Position numbers and translations under genes: made by a program. Below are positions 15,889 to 23,987 of a stretch of 27,431 nucleotides of DNA, piece after piece (the first letter of the stretch is position 1; each line of letters begins with the position of its first letter). Origin of the DNA: Cytophagales bacterium (GTDB lineage: Bacteria; Bacteroidota; Bacteroidia; Cytophagales; Cyclobacteriaceae); NCBI GenBank assembly GCA_003500135.1, contig DNTA01000080.1:1-27431 (forward strand), in the 5' to 3' direction. Under the pieces are notes generated by a model. That model searched no databases. It was given only the letters and a program-made list of their open reading frames with translations, and had not been told where the DNA came from.

Positions 15889-16779
15889 CTACAAAATCGT
15901 TTTGTATTTTTCGGTATTTTTAGGGTTAAGTTCCACCAATAAATTGTAAGCCTGACGCTTTAATGCGGGTTGACCCTCCTGAAAAATGCCTACGATCTCA
16001 TCGGACTTGGCATCAAAAAATGATATGGTAAGTTCAGCATTTGGCCTGAGGTCATTTGCTTTTTTTAACTCTTCAAGAATCATCATTACCTCCTGTCGTG
16101 CTTCCTGAGGCTCGCTGATCATCCGATCAAGACCAAGCCGGTGATATCGGTAGATTCCTTCACGAACGTTAAGAAAAATATTGTTAGTAAGGTTTTCAAG
16201 CAACCAGTAGCGATTTCTGTTACTATCATAAGGTTGCCAGCCAGGCAGTTCACTACCTTGCGAAAAATTCACGATTTCCTGTGCTGTCTGATAGAATGGA
16301 GCCCCGGCATTGAGTTCAAAACTATCGCGGTCGAGACCTATAATTATGTATGCATAAAATGCCAAAAGGGCTGTGAGGTTGTCGTTTGAGCCGCTTTCAT
16401 TAAAAATGATTGGTCTGCCTTCGGTGTAATTGAATACCCAGTCACGGTCGGCATAATTAAGCATTACGCTTTCATAGCTGCTATTGTAAACAGGTCGTGA
16501 CGAAACGATCTGGGCCGTAGCCCTGAAATTTCCAATTGATGGCATGGATTGCACAGTGATCAGCAGATTGCATTTTATGCGTTCGAAGGGTTCATAGGTG
16601 TTATCTGTCCATTTCTGTTCATTCATAAAACGCGTAAAGGCTTGCTCCATATCCCGGAAAATAACCTTGTCCTGCGTTTGAACCTGATCGCCATTGACTA
16701 CAATTTTGCAAAACAATTCCTGTGCCTGGGAATCCCAGGTCAGGGATGTAAAAAAGATAAAAATCAGAATATACCGCAT
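15889..16779 (-). CDS. porD: PorD-like (DUF4835) type IX secretion-associated protein
   Basis: 296-residue exported protein of the DUF4835 family, annotated in Bacteroidota as type IX secretion system protein PorD. The signal peptide covers about residues 1-19 (hydrophobic IFIFFTSLTW, cleavage after DSQAQ). The mature part begins ELFCKIVVNGDQVQTQDK and includes the family-typical RDMEQAFTRFMNEQKWT and FYAYIIIGLDRDSFELNAG. The C-terminal FFDAKSDEIVGIF and NPKNTEKYKTIL also match the family layout. Its exact role in secretion is not well defined. The stop of coaBC overlaps its ATG (TAATG), so the two are translationally coupled. The order coaBC-porD-recN is widespread in Bacteroidota. This gene suggests the organism has a type IX system, though no other Por genes are in the window. 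Confidence 0.85.
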   Translation of the reverse strand: MRYILIFIFFTSLTWDSQAQELFCKIVVNGDQVQTQDKVIFRDMEQAFTRFMNEQKWTDNTYEPFERIKCNLLITVQSMPSIGNFRATAQIVSSRPVYNSSYESVMLNYADRDWVFNYTEGRPIIFNESGSNDNLTALLAFYAYIIIGLDRDSFELNAGAPFYQTAQEIVNFSQGSELPGWQPYDSNRNRYWLLENLTNNIFLNVREGIYRYHRLGLDRMISEPQEARQEVMMILEELKKANDLRPNAELTISFFDAKSDEIVGIFQEGQPALKRQAYNLLVELNPKNTEKYKTIL

Positions 16780-17981
16780 TATGGCAGCCTTTTGATCACT
16801 TCATTCACAATATCTATTGCCACTTCTTTTTTTGATTTCATTTCAAAATCTATCTTTTCTCCTGAAGTGTCGAAAATCGTTATTTGGTTGGTATCATATC
16901 CAAAACCCGCTCCCTTGTCATTTAGCGAGTTTAGAACAATGATATCAAAATGTTTTCTATTTAGTTTTTCTACGGCATTCGTGTCCTCTTGTTCCGTTTC
17001 AAGGGCAAACCCCACTGTGAACTGGTTTTTCTTCTTCAATTCACCAAGGCTTTGTGCAATATCGACTGTTTTCTCAAGGTCCAATACCATATTGGAGGCT
17101 TTTTTCTTGATCTTGTGATCAGCTATTTCTACAGGGCGGTAGTCGGCAACTGCGGCAGCAAGAACGGTTATATCAGTGCTTTCAAAATGCTCCAGACAAG
17201 CCTCGTACATTTCATGGGCTGATTTCACCGAAATCAGTTTTATATTTTTATTTTCCAGGTGTTGTTCGCTGGGCCCGCTCACCAACGTAACGTCTGCACC
17301 ATTTTCGGCAAAGACATCTGCAATTGAGTAGCCCATCTTGCCGGATGAATGATTTCCAATAAAACGTACGGGATCTATAGATTCATAGGTAGGACCAGCG
17401 GTAATTAATACTTTTTTTCCAGCAAGTGGATAGTGCTTAGAATCTAATTTGCTTTCCAGATACGCAACAATTTCTTCCGGTTCTGCCATGCGCCCTTCAC
17501 CTACCAGTCCGCTGGCTAATTCGCCGTAGGTGGCAGCAATGATCTTGTTACCATATTTTTCCAATGTTTTCAAATTGGAAGTAGTGGCGGGATGCTGATA
17601 CATGTCCAGATCCATGGCCGGCGCCAGATATACCGGGCATCGAGCCGACAAATAAACGGCGGTTAATAAATTATCACAAAGACCATTGGCCATTTTAGCT
17701 ATCGTATTTGCCGAAGCGGGTGCAATGATCATTGCGTCGGCCCATAGGCCAAGCTCCACATGGCTGTTCCACTGACCTGTATTGTCCTTGTAAAACTCTG
17801 AAAGAACGGGGTTTTTAGAAAGAGTTGATAAGGTGACCGGTGTGATAAACTCTTTAGATGCTTTGGTCATAATGATCTTAACTTCAGCACCTTGCTTGAT
17901 CAAAAGGCGGGTGAGCATAGCTGTTTTGTAGGCTGCTATGCTACCACATACCCCAATTAAGATCTTTTTGCCCTTGAGCAT
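16779..17981 (-). CDS. coaBC: CoaBC, phosphopantothenoylcysteine synthetase/decarboxylase
   Basis: 400-residue bifunctional enzyme for two steps of coenzyme A synthesis. The N-terminal FMN-dependent decarboxylase (CoaC, about 1-180) shows CGSIAAYKTAMLTR, the FMN-site signature APASANTIAKMANGLCDNLL and PAMDLDMYQHPA. The C-terminal CTP-dependent synthetase (CoaB) begins around residue 185 with VLITAGPTYESIDPVRFIGN, followed by HSSGKMGYSIA. AAAVADYRP and the KIKK segment are the nucleotide and substrate sites. Length is typical of the fused protein. It lies 5 bases after rpoZ and overlaps porD by one base. Confidence 0.97.
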   Translation of the reverse strand: MLKGKKILIGVCGSIAAYKTAMLTRLLIKQGAEVKIIMTKASKEFITPVTLSTLSKNPVLSEFYKDNTGQWNSHVELGLWADAMIIAPASANTIAKMANGLCDNLLTAVYLSARCPVYLAPAMDLDMYQHPATTSNLKTLEKYGNKIIAATYGELASGLVGEGRMAEPEEIVAYLESKLDSKHYPLAGKKVLITAGPTYESIDPVRFIGNHSSGKMGYSIADVFAENGADVTLVSGPSEQHLENKNIKLISVKSAHEMYEACLEHFESTDITVLAAAVADYRPVEIADHKIKKKASNMVLDLEKTVDIAQSLGELKKKNQFTVGFALETEQEDTNAVEKLNRKHFDIIVLNSLNDKGAGFGYDTNQITIFDTSGEKIDFEMKSKKEVAIDIVNEVIKRLP

Positions 17982-17986
17982 GAGGT

Positions 17987-18295
17987 TTATTCTTCTTCCT
18001 CAGACTCAGGCAAGCGATAAACAAGCTCATCTGCCAAAAACTCCTCAGTAGCAATAGTAGTAGGTTTTGGCATTCGCTCGTAGAATTTTGAAATTTCAAT
18101 TTGCTCTCTGTTTTCGAAAATCTCCTCGAGGTTGTCAACAGTAGTAGCAAATTCAGCAAGTTTGCTGTTGAGTTCTTCTTTTACATTTACAGAAATCTGA
18201 CGCGAACGCTTTGAAATGATTGAAATGGATTCATAAACGTTTCCGGTAGGTTCTGCGATTTTTTCCAGATCTCTGGTTATTAATGATGCACTCAC
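17987..18295 (-). CDS. rpoZ: RNA polymerase omega subunit
   Basis: 102-residue omega-like subunit of the Bacteroidota type, which assists assembly of RNA polymerase around beta-prime. The helical core GNVYESISIISKRSRQISVN is the equivalent of the omega core that begins with the conserved YxLVxxxAKRARQL-like pattern. The acidic tail PESEEEE ends the protein, with a Pro/Thr-rich linker before it. It sits between bamD (17 bases upstream) and coaBC (5 bases downstream). In many other bacteria rpoZ also lies next to coaBC or gmk, which supports the call. Confidence 0.88.
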   Translation of the reverse strand: MSASLITRDLEKIAEPTGNVYESISIISKRSRQISVNVKEELNSKLAEFATTVDNLEEIFENREQIEISKFYERMPKPTTIATEEFLADELVYRLPESEEEE

Positions 18296-18312
18296 AATGA
18301 ATGATATTTTGG

Positions 18313-19128
18313 TTATAAATTATTTTCCTTTAATTTTTCAATCTGGTCCAGGCTATTGGCATACACCTGCTCCAGTTCTTTGACGTATTTTGAAGACGGA
18401 TACTTGTCGATAAAGGTTTCATAATGCTCAATAGTATCGTAGTATCTTTCCTTTTGCTTCGATGGGATACTGGCTTTAGCAAAGTCATAACCAGTTTTGA
18501 TTTTCAGATAAAGTATATCTTCGTTGAGCTTGGAATCCGGATAGTCTTTTTCAAAATTGTCCATAGCTATCAACGCTGATTTATAAATACCAAGATCGTA
18601 ATACAACTTCGCATTTTCATACGCCTTGGTTTCCAGCTTTAATCTCAGCTTGTCCATAAGATCGGTAGCTTCGCTTCTTTTGTCGCTTCCCGGGTACTTA
18701 TTCAAAAAGTTTTGCAGGGCGATGATGGCTTCAATGGTGCTGGTTTGGTCAAGATTGTGGTCCGGTGACTGCTTATACAAGGAATAAGCATACATGTAAT
18801 AAGCTTCTTCGGCGTAGGAACTTCTCCTGTACGTATCGTAAAAAGTTTTGAATAAATGCGAGCTCATTATGTACTGCTTTTGGTAGTAGTGGGCATACGC
18901 AAAATAAAACTGTACCAACTCCGATTCTTCGGTACCTCGTATAAAGGGCATTATATCTTCAAAAAGAATAATGCTTCTGTAGTAATCTTTGTTTTCATAG
19001 TAATCTATGGCAGCCTCGTACTTCACCCGCCAGTCGTCGCTTTTTTGAATTTTTCGAAACTTGCTGCACGAGGTGATCATGGTGAAAGCCACCAACACAA
19101 AGCTGATTAATAAGGTACTTTTTCGCAT
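18313..19128 (-). CDS. bamD: BamD, outer-membrane protein assembly lipoprotein
   Basis: 271-residue lipoprotein of the BAM complex. A lipoprotein signal peptide (1-20) ends in the lipobox ITSC, with Cys21 as the lipidated residue. TPR-like helical repeats follow: YYENKDYYRSIILFEDIMPF, then HLFKTFYDTYRRSSYAEEAY and a later one with FLNKYPGSDKRSEAT. This is the fivefold TPR layout of BamD/YfiO. It helps BamA insert outer-membrane barrels such as the SusC-like protein in this window. It is the first gene of the bamD-rpoZ-coaBC-porD-recN series. A near-consensus promoter ends 7 bases before its ATG, leaving almost no leader. Confidence 0.95.
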   Translation of the reverse strand: MRKSTLLISFVLVAFTMITSCSKFRKIQKSDDWRVKYEAAIDYYENKDYYRSIILFEDIMPFIRGTEESELVQFYFAYAHYYQKQYIMSSHLFKTFYDTYRRSSYAEEAYYMYAYSLYKQSPDHNLDQTSTIEAIIALQNFLNKYPGSDKRSEATDLMDKLRLKLETKAYENAKLYYDLGIYKSALIAMDNFEKDYPDSKLNEDILYLKIKTGYDFAKASIPSKQKERYYDTIEHYETFIDKYPSSKYVKELEQVYANSLDQIEKLKENNL

Positions 19129-19135
19129 AAGGCTG

Positions 19136-19166
19136 CAAATATAGAGTGTTATCTACTATTTTACAA
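19136..19166 (-). promoter_or_regulatory. Bacteroidota-type promoter for the bamD operon
   Basis: On the minus strand a TTG (plus coordinates 19164-19166) is followed after exactly 20 bases by TATATTTG (19136-19143). This matches the Bacteroidota consensus TTG-N(17-23)-TAnnTTTG at every defined position. The expected start point is about 1-4 bases before the bamD ATG, so the transcript would be almost leaderless. Confidence 0.7.
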
Positions 19167-19221
19167 TTCTGTTTGCCAGCTGTTTACATAAAAACTGGTG
19201 TGTGATCACTAATTAAACGCA

Positions 19222-20937
19222 TTAAGGAAGTTTTTCTTTTGAAACAGGAGCCAAAATTTCTTTTTCCAGCTTTGCCTTGTCAACCGGAATTTCTTTTTCA
19301 GGATCAGTATTTGATATTTTTTCCTTTTCTCTACGCGCACTATCCACGCTTTCCTGTAATTCCGGGGACAAATTCGAGGCGCTCTCCAAAAAAGAAGCTG
19401 CTGCGCTGTCTTCTTTCCAGTGGCCACTGTATGTGACCTCGCTACGGGTGGGCTTTTCATCAACACGCCATTGAAAATCCTTCAGCCTTTCCTGTTCTTC
19501 CCTCAATTCATGCGGTGGAATAAACTGAGCCTCCGGTTTGACATAAAAAGATATCTCATCTACCTGATTATTTTCGAAAATCATTTTCATGTCGCTGCAA
19601 ATAATTTTATTCATGCCCACCATTTCATTGGTTTCCTCTTTTATGACATAGTAAATACTTTCGCCGTTACCATTTACATCAACGTTATGTAAATAGTTGT
19701 TTTCAAATGAAGCGATCATTTTACGACCTTTGACCTGGTTAAAATTTTCAGCGCTATCCTGTGCTATTATGAAGCTGTTGATATTGCTGTGCATTTCTTC
19801 CAAGGCGCCATCTACAAGTCGAATGTTCATGGAATCTGCTGTGATCTGTGTGTTTTTGTTCCAAAGAATGGGGTCCCGGTAAAGATAAATGATGGAATCT
19901 GCCAGTTCGTAGGAAAGGGAGTCGGATTTACCTTGAAGGTCGCTTTTGAAAATTTTCACATCATAATAGGCCAGCAATCTTTTGTTTTCGGGCAGTGAAT
20001 CCTCCAGCGATACCAGTGTGTCGGCGCTTAGAAACAATGTATCAAGTTTTACGGCTCTTTTCATAAGCGCTTTGCCCCAGATTTTGGTTTCTCCACGTTT
20101 TTTCCAGTAAGTGGCAAAATCACCAAGAAGCTTGACGTTTTCTTCTTTGGCAATCATTTCTACATTACCGGTGGCTTTGTAGATCTGCTTTAGGTCATCG
20201 AATTGTAGTTTGTCGCCTTTTAAAATATAGTTAGGCGTTTCCACCTGGCTTACGAGAAATTCGTAGGTCTTACGCACCGTATTAAATTCAGATCCGAGAT
20301 CGGCGTGGAGTACTGTTCCGTCATTGGTTGTAATGGTGTTTGGACTGGTGATTAAGGCAATGCGAGTATTTAAATTATACTCAAGATTTTCAGTTTCCAG
20401 CACATATTTAGGATTGTTAAGCACCACATTTTCTTCGAAGTATACGACCCGGGTTTCTGTATCGTAATCACACCTTTCGCTTGTCAGGGTATTGACACCG
20501 TCATTTATTTTACCTCCATTGTAGTATTTCGCCGACCGGTTAAACATGTCGTAATCCAGAAAGTCCGTATATAAATTAATGGTATCATCTACATAATGCA
20601 CGTTTTGCCGAAGGTTGGCAAATCGGCTATTTCCGTTATAAATCAGTTTTCGCGCCGTGATCGTCACAGAGTCTTCAAGGTCGAGTATCCGCACCCGGCC
20701 AAAGGCTTCCAGTGTATTTATTCTCCGGAAATAGTAGGCGGAGTCGCAATGTATTATTGTTTGCTTATTGGTAAACTTAACATTGTACTTCAGCAACTGA
20801 TAAGACTGGCCATTTTTGCTACCGGCAGAAAGCTGATCGGCCTCATATTGTAATTTTTCCCCATCCTGTGCATTAACAAGCCCAAGTGGGAACAAAAAAA
20901 CCAGCAGGTAAAGAAATATTTTTTTTATAATCGTCAT
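19222..20937 (-). CDS. OstA/LptA-like periplasmic protein
   Basis: 571-residue exported protein with a signal peptide (1-23, ending GLVNAQ) and repeated OstA/LptA-type beta-jellyroll segments. Recurrent phrases such as DSAYYFRRINTLEAFGRVRI, ENLEYNLNTRIA and DKLQFDDLKQIYKATGNVEM show the alternating pattern of the LPS-transport bridge proteins. It lacks the LptD beta-barrel, so it resembles a long LptA rather than LptD. In Bacteroidota this OstA-like protein is thought to join LptD in carrying lipopolysaccharide across the periplasm. The C-terminal 100 residues are Lys/Glu-rich and low-complexity. It precedes bamD on the minus strand with a 93-base gap that holds the bamD promoter, and is divergent from tilS across 40 bases. 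TACCTTTG at 20955-20962 is its own candidate -7 box. Confidence 0.87.
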   Translation of the reverse strand: MTIIKKIFLYLLVFLFPLGLVNAQDGEKLQYEADQLSAGSKNGQSYQLLKYNVKFTNKQTIIHCDSAYYFRRINTLEAFGRVRILDLEDSVTITARKLIYNGNSRFANLRQNVHYVDDTINLYTDFLDYDMFNRSAKYYNGGKINDGVNTLTSERCDYDTETRVVYFEENVVLNNPKYVLETENLEYNLNTRIALITSPNTITTNDGTVLHADLGSEFNTVRKTYEFLVSQVETPNYILKGDKLQFDDLKQIYKATGNVEMIAKEENVKLLGDFATYWKKRGETKIWGKALMKRAVKLDTLFLSADTLVSLEDSLPENKRLLAYYDVKIFKSDLQGKSDSLSYELADSIIYLYRDPILWNKNTQITADSMNIRLVDGALEEMHSNINSFIIAQDSAENFNQVKGRKMIASFENNYLHNVDVNGNGESIYYVIKEETNEMVGMNKIICSDMKMIFENNQVDEISFYVKPEAQFIPPHELREEQERLKDFQWRVDEKPTRSEVTYSGHWKEDSAAASFLESASNLSPELQESVDSARREKEKISNTDPEKEIPVDKAKLEKEILAPVSKEKLP

Positions 20938-20954
20938 ATTTGTTTTTAGCGCCG

Positions 20955-20962
20955 CAAAGGTA
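20955..20962 (-). promoter_or_regulatory. candidate -7 element for the OstA-like gene
   Basis: TACCTTTG on the minus strand is an exact match to TAnnTTTG, 17 bases upstream of the ATG in the 40-base divergent gap with tilS. No TTG is seen at the expected -33 distance. Confidence 0.45.
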
Positions 20963-20977
20963 CGAAATACTAATTCT

Positions 20978-22306
20978 ATGTTGTCACGACTTCGAAAATA
21001 TATAGAACACCACCAGCTGTTAGACGAACAGGATAAAATTTTGGTTGCCGTTAGTGGTGGCGTTGACTCAATGGTTTTAGCACATTTATTAATACGTGCC
21101 AGCTATCAAATCGATATTGCGCATTGCAATTTCAACCTACGTGGCAAAAACTCGGATGCCGACGAAGAGCTGGTGCGTTCATTTGCTAAAAAACATCAAA
21201 TTGTATGCCATGTGAAAAGTTTCGAAACGGTGGCATATGCCAAATCCAATCATTTGTCTACCCAAATGGCGGCCAGGGAACTGCGCTACAATTGGTTTGA
21301 TGGGCTGAGTGAAGAGACAAAGTGTACCAAGATAGCCACGGCACATCACGCCAATGATGCCCTTGAAACATCATTGTTTTACTTAACAAAAGGCGGAGGG
21401 TTAAGAGGTGTTTTAGGGATAAGGGCCCGGGAAAGTAAAATCGTAAGACCTGTGCTTTTTGCCGAAAAAGATGAAATATTAAAATATGCCAAAGAAAATC
21501 ATGTTGCCTGGCGCGATGATGCTTCCAATGAATCCATTAAGTATTCCAGAAACTTCATCAGGCATGAGGTAGTACCCCGGCTTAAAGAGGTTAACCCCAA
21601 TATCGAAAAAACTTTTTTCAATACCCATCAGCGGTTAGATGAGGCCCTCGAAATTGTGAACGCCTATTTTGATCAATGGCAGTATGATAATGTTAAAAAG
21701 GACAATGAGAATTGGACAATACAAAAAGAAGGACTTGCGAACAATAGGTATAGGAATACACTGCTGCATATGCTTTTAAAGCCGGTTGGATTTAACTATT
21801 CGCAAATTCAGGAACTGGATGATGAAACATTGCAGCAACCCGGAAAGTTCCTGCAAAGCGCTACACATACCTTGTTTGTCGATCGGGAAGTATTAATGGT
21901 AAGGCCTGTCAAAGATCAGGTTGCTTTTGAAAAATTCATCGATCAAAATGGCATGGTCCATGTTCCCGGTGGTACTATGAAGTTCAGTAATAAAACTGCT
22001 GATGAGGTTAAAATCTCTGGAAATGAAAATATTGCGCTACTCGATCATGAAAAAATATCCTTTCCTTTATCAGTAAGGAACTGGAAGGAAGGTGACCGCT
22101 TTCAGCCCCTTGGTATGAAGGGGCAAAAAAAGCTGAGCGACTTTTTTATTGATCAAAAAATTCCATTGGTAGCAAAAGGACGTATATTAGTGGTACAAAA
22201 CGGGTCAGATATAGTATGGGTAGTAGGTTATCGCATCGATGACCGATATAAAATAACGAACGAAACCAAACAGGTTTTGGTAATAGAATACACAGCCAAA
22301 CCATGA
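20978..22306 (+). CDS. tilS: TilS, tRNA(Ile)-lysidine synthetase
   Basis: 442-residue ATP-dependent enzyme that converts C34 of tRNA-Ile(CAU) to lysidine so that it reads AUA. The N-type ATP pyrophosphatase P-loop is SGGVDS at residues 26-31. HCNFNLRGKNSDADEE and TAHHANDALETSLFYLTKGGG are the conserved catalytic blocks. The WRDDASNESIKYSRNFIRHEVVP segment contacts tRNA. The C-terminal TilS_C domain (about 360-440) contains SVRNWKEGDRFQPLGMKGQK and KLSDFFIDQKIP. Length is typical of Bacteroidota TilS. Its TGA overlaps the ATG of the next gene by four bases (ATGA), indicating coupled translation. Confidence 0.97.
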   Translation: MLSRLRKYIEHHQLLDEQDKILVAVSGGVDSMVLAHLLIRASYQIDIAHCNFNLRGKNSDADEELVRSFAKKHQIVCHVKSFETVAYAKSNHLSTQMAARELRYNWFDGLSEETKCTKIATAHHANDALETSLFYLTKGGGLRGVLGIRARESKIVRPVLFAEKDEILKYAKENHVAWRDDASNESIKYSRNFIRHEVVPRLKEVNPNIEKTFFNTHQRLDEALEIVNAYFDQWQYDNVKKDNENWTIQKEGLANNRYRNTLLHMLLKPVGFNYSQIQELDDETLQQPGKFLQSATHTLFVDREVLMVRPVKDQVAFEKFIDQNGMVHVPGGTMKFSNKTADEVKISGNENIALLDHEKISFPLSVRNWKEGDRFQPLGMKGQKKLSDFFIDQKIPLVAKGRILVVQNGSDIVWVVGYRIDDRYKITNETKQVLVIEYTAKP

Positions 22307-22821
22307 GAAGATTTTTTAAAAAGGAATACTCTTTAAAGGAACTCAACTTTTTCAGGTACTTATCCCGGGTGCAGCTTTTCGAAAAGCTCAATTACGACGA
22401 AATGGCGCTTTTCAGGCCTTATTTTTATTTGCGCACCTATAAAGCTGATGAAGCTGTTTTCTTCAGAAACGATCCTTCCAATGCTTTATACCTCGTAAAA
22501 AGTGGAAAAGTGGCGTTGAGTATTGATATAAAAGACAACTTTGAAACGCTCATGGTCATTCGTTCAGGAGATGAATTTGGAGAAAACTGCCTGCTTAAAC
22601 AATCACATAGGCTTTACAGTGCCTTGGTAGTGTCTGAAAGCTCCGACATTTATGTGCTGCCAAAAGTAAATATCGAAGATATCTTCAGCACTCACCCCAA
22701 AATAAAAGCTAAAATGATGGAATCACTTTCCGAAATGTACAATGATTTCAATAGCCGGCTTTTTAAGAGTTACAAAACCTCCTTCGGATTTTTTGAACTC
22801 AATCAGGCATTTAAATCATGA
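22303..22821 (+). CDS. stand-alone cyclic-nucleotide-binding-domain protein
   Basis: 172-residue protein with one CAP-ED/cNMP-binding domain (about residues 25-140) and no DNA-binding or enzymatic domain. The beta roll includes RTYKADEAVFFRNDPSNALY, then LVKSGKVALSI and the phosphate-binding cassette FGENCLLKQSHRLYSALVV. Its Glu and Arg are in the positions used for ligand contact in CAP-like proteins, so binding may be retained. The short basic N-terminus (MRRFFKKEYSLKELNFF) and C-terminal helix have no known match. It is translationally coupled to tilS by an ATGA overlap. Function is unknown; it may be a sensor subunit for a partner encoded elsewhere. Confidence 0.88.
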   Translation: MRRFFKKEYSLKELNFFRYLSRVQLFEKLNYDEMALFRPYFYLRTYKADEAVFFRNDPSNALYLVKSGKVALSIDIKDNFETLMVIRSGDEFGENCLLKQSHRLYSALVVSESSDIYVLPKVNIEDIFSTHPKIKAKMMESLSEMYNDFNSRLFKSYKTSFGFFELNQAFKS

Positions 22822-22837
22822 TCTTGATCATTTTTTT
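22818..22837 (+). terminator. weak intrinsic terminator at the end of the cNMP-domain gene
   Basis: Palindrome ATGATCTTGATCAT (22818-22831) overlaps the TGA stop and runs into a seven-T tract (22831-22837). The stem is short (5-6 bp) and AT-rich, so termination efficiency may be modest. Confidence 0.4.
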
Positions 22838-22880
22838 AGCCACAATCCAGCTTTTCTAGTTTCATTAATCAAGCGTTCTA

Positions 22881-22904
22881 CCTAAATTAGCGCTCCCTAA
22901 ATTA
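22881..22904. repeat. short direct repeat upstream of mdh
   Basis: CCTAAATTA occurs at 22881-22889 and again at 22896-22904, a 15-base period within the 117-base gap before mdh. It could be a tandem protein-binding site, or chance in AT-rich DNA. No TAnnTTTG promoter element is visible in this gap. Confidence 0.25.
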
Positions 22905-22938
22905 AGTTTCTTGTATCACAGAAAATAAATCAAATAAC

Positions 22939-23871
22939 ATGAAAATCACAGTAGTTGGAGCTGGCAACGTAGGAGCAACATGCGCTGATGTGTTGGCTTA
23001 CAGAGAAATTGCGAACGAAATCATTATTGCCGACATTAAAGAAGGGCTTGCTGAAGGTAAAGCGTTGGATATTTGGCAAAAAGCGCCGATCAATGTATAT
23101 GATTCCAAAACTATTGGTGTAACTAACGATTATGCCAGAACCGCAGGATCAGATGTCGTCATAATCACCTCCGGTTTACCAAGAAAACCTGGCATGAGCC
23201 GTGATGACCTGATCGAAACCAACGCGGGAATTGTAAAAACGGTAACTGAAAATGTCATTAAGCATTCACCTGAGGCAATTATTATTATTGTATCCAATCC
23301 ATTGGATGTAATGACCTATCAGGCGCACCTGGTATCGAATATGCCGAAAACAAAAGTAATGGGTATGGCCGGTATTTTGGACACCGCAAGGTACAGGGCA
23401 TTTTTGGCAGAAGAATTAAACGTTTCCCCAAAAGATATTCAGGCAGTTTTAATGGGTGGTCATGGCGATACTATGGTGCCCCTGCCGAGATATACCACTG
23501 TAGGAGGTATTCCGGTAACTGAAATGATCCCAGAAGGTAAATTGGATGCCATTGTAGAGCGCACTAAAAAAGGTGGAGGTGAGTTAGTTAAACTTATGGG
23601 TACATCGGCATGGTACGCACCCGGTTCAGCTGCGGCCCAGATGGCAGAAGCTATTGTTAAAGATCAGCGAAGGGTATTCCCGGTATGTGTGCAACTGACG
23701 GGGGAATATGGTGTCGATAATTGTTATCTCGGTGTTCCGGTAATTTTGGGTAAAAATGGTATCGAAAAAATTATTGAGCTCGATCTAAATGATGATGAAA
23801 AAGCACTTCTCAAAACTTCCGAAGGACATGTAAAAGAAGTTATGAGTGTACTGGACAGGCTTAACGGTTAA
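22939..23871 (+). CDS. mdh: malate dehydrogenase
   Basis: 310-residue NAD-dependent malate dehydrogenase of the LDH-like class, interconverting malate and oxaloacetate in the TCA cycle. The Rossmann loop is GAGNVG (7-12), and an Asp ending beta-2 (D32 in IIADIKEG) favours NAD over NADP. Substrate arginines R82 and R88 lie in SGLPRKPGMSRDDL. The catalytic pair is formed by H175 (GGHGDTMVPL) and D148, with R151 (GILDTARYRAF). R82, rather than the Gln of lactate dehydrogenases, indicates malate specificity. It is a single-gene unit closed by a strong terminator at 23892-23919. Confidence 0.97.
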   Translation: MKITVVGAGNVGATCADVLAYREIANEIIIADIKEGLAEGKALDIWQKAPINVYDSKTIGVTNDYARTAGSDVVIITSGLPRKPGMSRDDLIETNAGIVKTVTENVIKHSPEAIIIIVSNPLDVMTYQAHLVSNMPKTKVMGMAGILDTARYRAFLAEELNVSPKDIQAVLMGGHGDTMVPLPRYTTVGGIPVTEMIPEGKLDAIVERTKKGGGELVKLMGTSAWYAPGSAAAQMAEAIVKDQRRVFPVCVQLTGEYGVDNCYLGVPVILGKNGIEKIIELDLNDDEKALLKTSEGHVKEVMSVLDRLNG

Positions 23872-23891
23872 CAATAAAAAACAGAATCAAC

Positions 23892-23920
23892 AAAAAGCGG
23901 CTTGTACAGGCCGCTTTTTT
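23892..23920 (+). terminator. strong intrinsic terminator after mdh
   Basis: AAAAAGCGGC (23892-23901) pairs perfectly with GCCGCTTTTT (23910-23919) around an 8-base loop, followed by a further T. It lies 20 bases after the mdh stop. Confidence 0.9.
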
Positions 23921-23955
23921 GCTTCTATACAATTAAATTTACACAGTTAACCAAA

Positions 23956-23974
23956 CTGGCATCAATTGTGCCAG
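23956..23974. repeat. inverted repeat upstream of the first broken gene
   Basis: CTGGCA (23956-23961) and TGCCAG (23969-23974) are perfectly complementary around a 7-base spacer. CATATTTG (23981-23988), one mismatch from the -7 consensus, follows. The position fits an operator or promoter-proximal hairpin, but the arms are short. Confidence 0.3.
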
Positions 23975-23987
23975 ATAAGCCATATTT

